Shown: positions 1 through 6,173 of the stretch, piece by piece | Numbering within the stretch: position 1 is the stretch's first letter | Layout: each line of letters begins with the position of its first letter | Origin: Anaerolineae bacterium | Lineage (GTDB): Bacteria; Chloroflexota; Anaerolineae; 4572-78; NAK82 | Length of the DNA: 10,654 bases | Assembly (NCBI GenBank): GCA_025062175.1 | Contig: JANXAX010000058.1 | Span: 1-10,654 of the forward strand | Direction: 5' to 3' | Program-made: the position numbers and the translations under genes | The notes under the pieces: generated by a model | The model's database searches: none | Seen by the model: the letters and a program-made list of their open reading frames with translations, nothing else | What the model was told of the DNA's origin: nothing

Positions 1-581
1 TTTGCGAGAAAGGCGCCTTCGATTTGCAGCAATCCGAACGGTTGCTCCGCGCCGCCGCGGCGCTGGGGATGCCAGTCAAAATCCATGCCGACGAATTCAA
101 CGCGTTAGGGGGGGTCGCTCTGGCCGTCAAACTGGGTGCCACCTCAGTCGACCATCTGGACGTGACATCGCTTGACGAGATCGCCCAGCTAGCCACTTCC
201 GCAACGATAGGAGTATTGCTTCCAGCGGTCAATTTTCATCTGAGCAATGCTCACTTCGCCCCTGCTCGTGCGATGATCGACGCGGGCGCGGCCATCGCGT
301 TGGCAACGGACCTCAATCCTGGCTCTGCGCCTTGCCCTTCCTTGCCTTTGGTGATGGCCATTGCATGCCGCTACCAGAAGCTCCTGCCCGCCGAGGCCCT
401 CAACGCTTGCACGATCAACGCAGCCTATGCACTGGGGCTGGGTGACCGCATCGGTTCGCTCGAGGTCGGAAAGCAGGCAGACCTGATCATCCTCAAGCAA
501 CCCGATTACCGCCATCTCATGTATCAGTTCGGTGCCAATCCGGTGGCCGGGGTGATCAAGCGCGGACAGATGGTTGTGTGA
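1..581 (+). CDS. hutI: Imidazolonepropionase, C-terminal part (5' end outside window)
   Basis: HutI hydrolyses 4-imidazolone-5-propionate to N-formimino-L-glutamate, the third step of histidine degradation in the cytoplasm. It is a metal-dependent amidohydrolase. The reading frame is open from base 3 with no start codon, so the N-terminal half, including the first HxH metal ligands, lies to the left; 192 residues are visible. In this fragment, K-I-H-A-D-E-F carries a metal-ligand His (28) and a substrate Glu (31), D-H-L carries His51, and A-T-D-L-N-P-G carries the metal-ligand Asp (103). The spacings 28-31-51-103 equal those I recall for B. subtilis HutI (249-252-272-324), so the catalytic half looks intact. 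The C-terminal part (G-S-L-E-V-G-K-Q-A-D) is the typical amidohydrolase closing beta-sandwich. The stop is TGA at 579-581. No other hut gene is visible, so the operon partners, if any, lie upstream. Confidence 0.95.
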   Translation, partial: CEKGAFDLQQSERLLRAAAALGMPVKIHADEFNALGGVALAVKLGATSVDHLDVTSLDEIAQLATSATIGVLLPAVNFHLSNAHFAPARAMIDAGAAIALATDLNPGSAPCPSLPLVMAIACRYQKLLPAEALNACTINAAYALGLGDRIGSLEVGKQADLIILKQPDYRHLMYQFGANPVAGVIKRGQMVV

Positions 582-593
582 GCGGAGCTCTTT

Positions 594-605
594 CCCAAAG
601 TTGGG
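594..605 (+). other. Short inverted repeat just after hutI
   Basis: CCCAA-AG-TTGGG begins 12 nt after the hutI stop codon. As RNA it could form a four-pair stem with a four-base loop. No T-run follows, so it is at best a weak transcript end or an mRNA 3' hairpin. The rest of the gap to the next gene (582-775) holds an 8-bp palindrome GAGCGCTC at 611-618 and no convincing promoter. Confidence 0.25.
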
Positions 606-763
606 TCCACGAGCGCTCTTGCTGCTTCGGAGCTGTTTTGCATCCGTTCCGGGATAAGGTCGGCGAGAGGAGCTTGCTCCCGAAACGAGAACATTATGAT
701 GGAAGTGCCTATGGCCATCTCGTCGGTTCATAGCTCCGGGTGCTGGAATGATGGGTTCGCCTT

Positions 764-770
764 GGTGAGG
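764..770 (+). promoter_or_regulatory. Ribosome binding site of the amidase gene
   Basis: GGTGAGG ends 5 nt before the ATG at 776. It supports that ATG as the start and argues against a longer, signal-peptide-bearing N-terminus in the same frame. Confidence 0.6.
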
Positions 771-775
771 TAAAT

Positions 776-2974
776 ATGGTCCCGAGTGGCGAATCGATCT
801 ATCTGTTCGGCATTCAAGATCGCGGCGGTGAGGCCTTGATGGCCAGTGCCGGACGTCGCGGATGGGTGCTCATCCAGGAGGTGATCGGGCATGACCCCCA
901 CGATACACAAGGGAGTTCTTACGAAGACCTCTCCAAGCAGGGTTTTGGGGTGATCGTGCTTTTGGAAAATGGCCATCGCGGCGCCGGCACCTTGCCGCCC
1001 TCTGCCTTGCACGACGATTTTGCGGCGCGTTGCGCCGGCTTTGTGCAACACTCGGCAGGATGTCACATCTGGGTGATCGGCAATCACCCCAACGCGGCGG
1101 AAGCACGACCTGGGTATGGCTCGCCCCAGGAGGAGGTGATCACCCCACATCTCTATGCACGCTGCTACAAACGCTGTCGCGAGGCGATCCGAGCCCAGCC
1201 GGGACATCAGGATGATATGGTGCTGCTCGCCGCTACTGCGCCGTTCTGTGCGGATACGACATATCCGGGCAACCGACGTGGTGACTGGGTGCGTTATCAA
1301 CAGGATGTGATGTTGTTGCTTGGTCCGGGCAACTACGATGGTGTGGCCATCCACGCTTACACCCACGGTTATGACCCAGCCCGGGTCGTCTCCGAACAGA
1401 AAATGCCTCCCCCATTTTCGGATCGGCACGCCGAGTTCAGGACGTACCAGGACAGCATGGCGATCATTCCACCTCGCGTACCCGTCTTTATCACCGAGGC
1501 GCGCCCACTGCCCGATGCAGCGAGCGGGTCGACAGGTTGGCCGGACGGTGAGGTACCGAATGGATGGGTACAGGCTGCATATAGTGAGATCGACCGCTGG
1601 AATCAACAATATCCGGAACGTCAGATTCGCAGCTTGATTCTTTACCGCTGGGACGGAGCGGATGAGGAAGCAGAACAATGGAGCATCCGGCGGCATCCGG
1701 CGGTTATTGAGGACTTCTGCCGCGCGCTGGCCCATCACTATCGCTGGCAGATGCCAACACGGCCGGAGTACCGTGCTGTCTTCCTCACGCAGAACACGCC
1801 GGCCAAAATGGTCGCCGGCGAAACGATCTACGTGCCGACGAGGTTACGCAACGAGGGCGCCCGGACATGGGTGCATAAGGGCTCCAACCCTTTCTGTCTG
1901 GCATCCCGTTGGTATGATGAAGACAACCGTGAGGTGCTGGTGCCGGTTGCCTACCACAACCACCTGCCCCACGATGTGCCAAGCGGGGAGGAGGTAGAGC
2001 TGCTAGCACGGGTGATGTCGCCGGCAACGGCGGGACGCTATCGTCTGCGCTGGGAAATGGTGCACGAGGGGGTCACCTGGTTCGGTCGTCGGGGTGATCC
2101 AGGTCAAGTGGTCGTGGTGGAGGTGTTGCCTGCTCCTCGGCCGCGCAAGCCACCCATCGAGGAGATCATGGAAACGCTGGCTCAGCACCCTACCCGTCGC
2201 TATGCCAGACGCTCTCGCGAGACAATCAAGAGCTTGGTGATTCACCACAGCGTCGTGCCCCCCTCTGTGGATGCACGCCAAATCGCCCACTATCACGTCG
2301 AGCACCAGGGGTGGCCCGGCATCGGCTATCATTTCTTCATCACCCCTGAAGGACACATCCAACAAACCCAACCGTTAGAAGTGGTTTCCTATCACGCTGG
2401 TGAGTTGGGCAATCAAGAAGGCGTCGGGATCTGTCTTTCAGGCAACTTCAGTGAGCAACCGCCGCCTGAACCTCAACTCAATGCGACGGCCCAGCTGCTC
2501 GCCTGGTTGTTGAGCACGTTGCATCTCCCTTTGGAAGCGGTGCGGGGTCACTGTGATTACCGCAATACCCAGTGCCCCGGCCGGACGTGGACGACCGTCT
2601 GGCGTGATCAACTGCTCGCGGCAACCCGACGCATCCTGGAGAGTGCCCGTCCTCCCGAGCTAACATCTAAGGTGTTGTACCACTATTTGCTGTTCTGGCA
2701 GACGGAAAATCAGTGGGCGGTTGAGGAGTGGCGCGCGGCAGAACGCTATGTAGGTCAATTCCGCGTCACGATGGGGTTTTCGGTTGACGATGCAATGCAC
2801 GCCGAATATGTGACCCTCGTCGGGGATTTCAGTCGCATTCCCGAGGAGGTCGAAGCGCAACTGCGCGCTGCCGGTTGTAAAGTGGAACGCATCCCCGCCG
2901 AGACCCCCGCCCAGGTCAAGGCAATCCTGGACGAGATGGCCGCGCGTCGCCAGCGCTTTCTCACACTGGAATAG
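776..2974 (+). CDS. Multidomain protein: glycosidase-like barrel, Ig-like module, N-acetylmuramoyl-L-alanine amidase (PGRP/Amidase_2)
   Basis: This 732-aa protein has four parts. Residues 1 to about 325 resemble a clan GH-A (beta/alpha)8 glycoside hydrolase: a strand ends in W-V-I-G-N-H-P-N (99-106), H-A-Y-T-H-G lies at 193-198, and V-F-I-T-E-A places a nucleophile-type Glu at 241. The usual acid/base Glu of the N-E-P motif is His104, so hydrolase activity is doubtful. Residues about 330-452 form an Ig-like/NBR1-type beta-sandwich (R-N-E-G-A-R-T-W, then L-P-H-D-V-P-S-G-E). Residues about 484-620 are an Amidase_2/PGRP domain that would cut the MurNAc-L-Ala bond of peptidoglycan. Its zinc ligands are His490 (I-H-H-S), His592 (R-G-H-C-D) and Cys600 (T-Q-C-P-G), with Tyr518 in G-I-G-Y-H-F; the His-to-Cys spacing of 8 matches T7 lysozyme. 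Residues 630-732 are an unrecognised alpha/beta domain. No signal peptide or membrane helix is visible, so the route to the wall is unclear. The stop lies 8 nt from that of the convergent neighbour. Confidence 0.85.
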   Translation: MVPSGESIYLFGIQDRGGEALMASAGRRGWVLIQEVIGHDPHDTQGSSYEDLSKQGFGVIVLLENGHRGAGTLPPSALHDDFAARCAGFVQHSAGCHIWVIGNHPNAAEARPGYGSPQEEVITPHLYARCYKRCREAIRAQPGHQDDMVLLAATAPFCADTTYPGNRRGDWVRYQQDVMLLLGPGNYDGVAIHAYTHGYDPARVVSEQKMPPPFSDRHAEFRTYQDSMAIIPPRVPVFITEARPLPDAASGSTGWPDGEVPNGWVQAAYSEIDRWNQQYPERQIRSLILYRWDGADEEAEQWSIRRHPAVIEDFCRALAHHYRWQMPTRPEYRAVFLTQNTPAKMVAGETIYVPTRLRNEGARTWVHKGSNPFCLASRWYDEDNREVLVPVAYHNHLPHDVPSGEEVELLARVMSPATAGRYRLRWEMVHEGVTWFGRRGDPGQVVVVEVLPAPRPRKPPIEEIMETLAQHPTRRYARRSRETIKSLVIHHSVVPPSVDARQIAHYHVEHQGWPGIGYHFFITPEGHIQQTQPLEVVSYHAGELGNQEGVGICLSGNFSEQPPPEPQLNATAQLLAWLLSTLHLPLEAVRGHCDYRNTQCPGRTWTTVWRDQLLAATRRILESARPPELTSKVLYHYLLFWQTENQWAVEEWRAAERYVGQFRVTMGFSVDDAMHAEYVTLVGDFSRIPEEVEAQLRAAGCKVERIPAETPAQVKAILDEMAARRQRFLTLE

Positions 2975-2982
2975 GCATGGTC

Positions 2983-5796
2983 TTAAGGTGTCGGGGTGGA
3001 GGTCGGCGTGAGGGGCGGTTGGGTCAGTGTCACCAGCTGCTTGATCAACCGCTCGACCGCGGCCATTTCCTCGCCATAGCGTGCCCAATCACTGCGCTGG
3101 AGAGCGCTCTGAGCTGCGCTGTAATGGGCATCCGCCTGGCGTGCCAGCTCATATACCTGTTGTTTGAGTGTCTCCTCTTCTCCGCCACTTTCCACAAATT
3201 GTGTTCCCGCTTCCACCGGGCTGCGCTCGGCTATGCTCGGTCCTTTGCCCACCAGCTCGACCAGTGCGCGCTCCAGTGTCTCGCTCATCACAATCCGGTC
3301 GCCCGAGGCAACAATCACGCGCTTCAATTCCGGAATCTGTCCCTGTTCCGCTTGTAGGTAAAGCGGTTCCACATACAGCAGGGAGTATCCCAGCGGGATA
3401 ACCAACAAGTTGCCGCGGATGACGCGTGAACCGCGCTGGCCCCACAAGGTCAGCTGTGCGGAAATTTCCGGGACCTGATCGATGCGCGCTTCGATCTGGC
3501 GCGGGCCGAAGATTAATTCCTGTTTGGGAAAACGGTACACGACCAAGCGGCCGTAATAGGGATCGTCGCAACGGCCCGCAATCCAGGCGATCAGGTTGTC
3601 CTTGTTGGCAGGTGTGTAAGGCAGGATGAGCATAAACTCCTCCCGCATCCCACCTGGAAGCTGGAGGGTCACATAGTAAGGTTCTACCAGCTGCTCACGC
3701 TCGGCGAAGAGCTCACGCGGAATGTTCCACAAGTCCTCCTTATTATAGAAAACGTTCACGTCGCCCATATGATAGGTGCGATACATCGCCGCCTGCACGT
3801 TGAAAAGACCTTCCGGATAACGCAAATGGGCACGCAATCCCTCCGGCATCGTCTCGCCCGGGGTGAAGAGACCAGGGAAGATGGCGGCATAGGTACGTAC
3901 GAGCGGGTCATCGTCCACAATGTAAAAGGTCATCGTACCGTTGTAGGCATCTGTGACCACCTTGACAGAGTTGCGGATGTAGTTGATCTCCTCCGACACC
4001 GGCTCGGAGTAGGGATAGCGGTCTGTGACTGTATAAGCGTCGTGGATCCAATAGAGCCGCCCGTTCCAAATCACGATGTAGGGATCGGCATCATAGCGTA
4101 GGAATGGTGCCACCAGCTTGACGCGTTCGTGGATCTGACGGTTGATCAACAGCCGGCTTTGCGGGGTGATGTAGTTGCTAAGCAGCACGTTAATATCTGC
4201 CAGGCGCAGTGACCAGGCGAGACGCTTGAAGTAGGAATCTAGGAGAATACCGCTCTCTTCCTGGTAGGTGGTATAGACATTCTCTTCGCCACGCGGATAG
4301 TCGAATTCTTCAATGCCCGTATTGACAAAGACGTAATTGTCGGTCAGCTCGCCAAAATAGATTTCTGGTCGCGTCAGCGTGATAGGCACCGTGATGATAG
4401 GCGGCAAATCTCTGATCCACAAAGGGGGTAATCCCTCTGGCAGCACTTCGTTGACCGGGTTCATCACCACCCCATAACCGTGGGTGAACTGCAGATGTTG
4501 ATTCACCCAGGTCGGTGATTGGAGGCGCGATTGGTCGAGTTCGCGCGCCGCGATGATCACCTGGCGATAGTCGCCGTTGATGTAGTAACGATCTACGTCC
4601 AGGTCCTTGAAACGGTAGTAGGGGCGGATCTCCTGAATCTGGCGGTAGGTCTCGCTAAGGGGACGATAATCCCACAGGCGCACGTTTTGTAAGGTGGCCT
4701 GGTGCTCGGACAGGAGCTCAGCGGTCAGCGGGGCGATGCGCTCAAAGTTGCGCTCCTCAATACGGTCTAGTCCATAAGCCTGACGTGTGCTCGCGATGTT
4801 ATGGGCGATATACGGTGCCTCCAAGGCGAGCTCGCTGGGCTCCACCACATAACGTTGTACAATGCCTGGCAGTATTGTCAGAGTAAAAAGGGCGATGATC
4901 ATCCAGGCGGCCGCGCCGATGATCGGCCACCACAGACGGCGCAGGTACACATTTGCCAGCAGCATAAGGGCGATGAGGAGTGCGATCCAGAACATCACCC
5001 GCAAGGCGACCAGTTCCACGTGCACATCGGTGTAACTCGCCCCAAAGGCCACCCCACGTGGCGAATAAACCAGGTCATAGGCCGCCAGGTTATGTCCCCA
5101 CGCGATGGCGACGAACAGCGCCGCTCCCAGCGCGGAGATGTGCAAGCGTACGTGGGGCAAAATGCTGGCCGTGCCGTCGCGCAGGTGGGGCAGCTGCGCG
5201 ACGAAATAGAGCAGGCCCACGCCCAGCAGCGTGAGCAGAAGCACCGTGATCAGCCATCCTTGCAGGAACTGGTAGACCGGTAGGCTGAAGACGAAGAACG
5301 CGACGTCCAGGCCGAAGAGAGGGTCGGCAACGCCAAACGGCACCTGGTGGAAGAAACGTTGGAAATCCAGCCAGCGCGGTGCGGCAGCCAAGCCCACGAG
5401 CACGCCGAGGAACAGCGCCCCGATCCCGATCAGCCAGCCCCAAATGGGTGCATCGAGTGCACGTGTCTGGCCGCGATAGAGCGGCTGACGCGTGGACAGG
5501 TAACGCGCCAGGAGCATATTGCCCAGGAAAATCATCACAAACGGGATGGCTGCGCCGAAAAAGACACCCAGCCGTGTGGTCAGCGAGATAAGGAAAACGT
5601 TGGAGAACCCGACACTGCGATACCAAAGATAGTCGGTGTAAAAGGTGATCCCATTGCTCAGGATCAGCAACACTGCCAGCAACAGGATCAGCACGACCCA
5701 CACAGGCACGCGCCTGGCAGGCCGGGGACGCTCATCATATGTCCTTCTATAGCTCATCGTAGTAGCCCCCGATTCATCTCTCAAAGAAATCTTCAT
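2983..5796 (-). CDS. UPF0182 family (COG1615) integral membrane protein, function unknown
   Basis: The family is conserved in actinobacteria, cyanobacteria, Chloroflexota and some Firmicutes, but no biochemical role is established. The 937-aa product has about seven hydrophobic segments in its first third (roughly 32-50, 74-97, 117-138, 163-199 possibly as two, 217-238, 260-285, 290-312). A large domain of about 560 residues, probably extracytoplasmic, follows and opens with the family-typical Q-R-Y-V-V-E-P-S-E-L then E-A-P-Y-I. The C-terminal about 80 residues are predicted helical, ending in a Pro/Thr tail (T-P-T-S-T-P-T-P). The start is uncertain. The ATG at 5796 has AGGAG touching it with zero spacing. 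An ATG at 5757 (M-S-Y-R-R-T) has only G-rich sequence 8 nt upstream but looks more like a family N-terminus. An in-frame TGA seven codons upstream of 5796 rules out a longer protein. The gene is divergent from mrdA, with a long leader, and convergent with the amidase gene. Confidence 0.93.
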   Translation of the reverse strand: MKISLRDESGATTMSYRRTYDERPRPARRVPVWVVLILLLAVLLILSNGITFYTDYLWYRSVGFSNVFLISLTTRLGVFFGAAIPFVMIFLGNMLLARYLSTRQPLYRGQTRALDAPIWGWLIGIGALFLGVLVGLAAAPRWLDFQRFFHQVPFGVADPLFGLDVAFFVFSLPVYQFLQGWLITVLLLTLLGVGLLYFVAQLPHLRDGTASILPHVRLHISALGAALFVAIAWGHNLAAYDLVYSPRGVAFGASYTDVHVELVALRVMFWIALLIALMLLANVYLRRLWWPIIGAAAWMIIALFTLTILPGIVQRYVVEPSELALEAPYIAHNIASTRQAYGLDRIEERNFERIAPLTAELLSEHQATLQNVRLWDYRPLSETYRQIQEIRPYYRFKDLDVDRYYINGDYRQVIIAARELDQSRLQSPTWVNQHLQFTHGYGVVMNPVNEVLPEGLPPLWIRDLPPIITVPITLTRPEIYFGELTDNYVFVNTGIEEFDYPRGEENVYTTYQEESGILLDSYFKRLAWSLRLADINVLLSNYITPQSRLLINRQIHERVKLVAPFLRYDADPYIVIWNGRLYWIHDAYTVTDRYPYSEPVSEEINYIRNSVKVVTDAYNGTMTFYIVDDDPLVRTYAAIFPGLFTPGETMPEGLRAHLRYPEGLFNVQAAMYRTYHMGDVNVFYNKEDLWNIPRELFAEREQLVEPYYVTLQLPGGMREEFMLILPYTPANKDNLIAWIAGRCDDPYYGRLVVYRFPKQELIFGPRQIEARIDQVPEISAQLTLWGQRGSRVIRGNLLVIPLGYSLLYVEPLYLQAEQGQIPELKRVIVASGDRIVMSETLERALVELVGKGPSIAERSPVEAGTQFVESGGEEETLKQQVYELARQADAHYSAAQSALQRSDWARYGEEMAAVERLIKQLVTLTQPPLTPTSTPTP

Positions 5797-5809
5797 CTCC
5801 TGAACACTT

Positions 5810-5840
5810 GGCGCTCAGGATGCCGCTCGGTGATCGCGCC
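5810..5840 (-). promoter_or_regulatory. Predicted hairpin in the UPF0182 mRNA leader
   Basis: Read on the minus strand, GGCGC pairs with GCGCC. After a 2-nt bulge on one side, TCA pairs with TGA, giving about 8 pairs. The hairpin ends 8 nt before the AGGAG that touches the ATG at 5796. It could affect ribosome access, but this rests on pairing alone. Confidence 0.35.
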
Positions 5841-5861
5841 ATTTGATCAACCGCGGTGGTG

Positions 5862-5868
5862 CCTCCTT
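5862..5868 (-). promoter_or_regulatory. Strong Shine-Dalgarno-like AAGGAGG far upstream of UPF0182
   Basis: AAGGAGG lies about 65 nt upstream of the ATG at 5796, so it cannot serve that start directly. It could serve an 11-codon leader ORF beginning with TTG 11 nt downstream and ending at the TGA in frame with UPF0182, or it could be coincidental. The following bases (CACCACCGCGG) loosely resemble the T-box antiterminator core but lack its UGGN element. Confidence 0.3.
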
Positions 5869-6029
5869 AAGCTACGACTCGTGCGCCCGGCCGAGAAGAG
5901 GAACGCCATTACAGCTGATACTCTGCTGCCCATTTCGTTCTGACGCACACACTCTGTCCCCTGTCTCGACTGCGTTAATTGTGTATGTTTCCCGATAAAC
6001 CATTTCTCTCACGGGCGATGTTCCTCTTG

Positions 6030-6047
6030 TTGCGGAGGTTGCCGCAA
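6030..6047. repeat. 6-bp inverted repeat, TTGCGG/CCGCAA
   Basis: TTGCGG and CCGCAA are separated by 6 nt, a possible operator or the first hairpin of the UPF0182 leader. It lies just downstream of the candidate minus-strand promoter at 6056-6084. No regulator gene is present in the window to pair it with. Confidence 0.35.
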
Positions 6048-6055
6048 TGCATCTA

Positions 6056-6084
6056 TCTATGGGAGAAGCACCGCCTTTTGTCAA
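6056..6084 (-). promoter_or_regulatory. Candidate promoter for the UPF0182 gene
   Basis: On the minus strand a perfect -35 TTGACA (6084-6079) is followed, after 17 nt, by CATAGA (6061-6056), a poor -10 matching TATAAT at only three positions. If used, transcription would start near 6049 and give a leader of roughly 250-290 nt depending on the start codon. It is the best candidate I can find on this strand but is not secure. Confidence 0.35.
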
Positions 6085-6136
6085 GATTCCCACTCTCCCC
6101 TGATGACGATCTGCCGGGGCACGTACTACAATTCGA

Positions 6137-6165
6137 TTGATTTTTCGATCTATATCGTGTATAAT
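6137..6165 (+). promoter_or_regulatory. Sigma-70-type promoter of mrdA
   Basis: TTGATT (6137-6142), a 17-nt spacer and a consensus TATAAT (6160-6165) form a near-ideal housekeeping promoter. The expected transcription start, 6-8 nt past the -10, falls at about 6171-6173, directly before the ATG at 6174. No Shine-Dalgarno sequence lies between, so the transcript is predicted to be leaderless or nearly so. Confidence 0.75.
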
Positions 6166-6173
6166 AATGTCAA

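Larger units (their letters stand above)
5797..6173. other. Divergent intergenic region between UPF0182 and mrdA
   Basis: This 377-bp stretch encodes no credible protein. On the right it holds the mrdA promoter (6137-6165). In the middle it holds a minus-strand TTGACA that could start the UPF0182 transcript, and a 6-bp inverted repeat TTGCGG/CCGCAA. On the left it holds a minus-strand AAGGAGG with the palindromes TTGATCAA (5843-5850) and CCGCGG (5851-5856), then a hairpin just before the UPF0182 start. The middle stretch of about 5880-6025 shows nothing I can assign. Confidence 0.6.

Noticed and set aside
696..773. 25-codon ORF ending 2 nt before the amidase ATG
   Set aside because: It has no good ribosome binding site and no recognisable sequence. 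The arrangement could allow translational coupling, but chance is more likely.
728..1738. 336-codon minus-strand ORF opposite the amidase gene
   Set aside because: Its length reflects GC-rich codon bias on the other strand; the plus-strand frame has clear domain motifs and a ribosome binding site.
5851..5868. T-box antiterminator core on the minus strand upstream of UPF0182
   Set aside because: AAGGAGGCACCACCGCGG resembles the T-box core, but the essential UGGN is AGGC and there are extra bases. No convincing specifier loop was found, and the downstream gene is not an amino-acid gene.
4801..5943. Plus-strand ORFs of 160 and 198 codons opposite UPF0182
   Set aside because: They are antisense shadows of the UPF0182 coding frame; their Gln/His/Arg-rich composition is typical of reverse-strand reading of GC-rich genes.
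6149..6173. Minus-strand promoter with TTGACA overlapping the mrdA start
   Set aside because: The -35 is perfect, but the nearest -10-like TATAGA is only 13 nt away and nothing -10-like sits at 16-18 nt.
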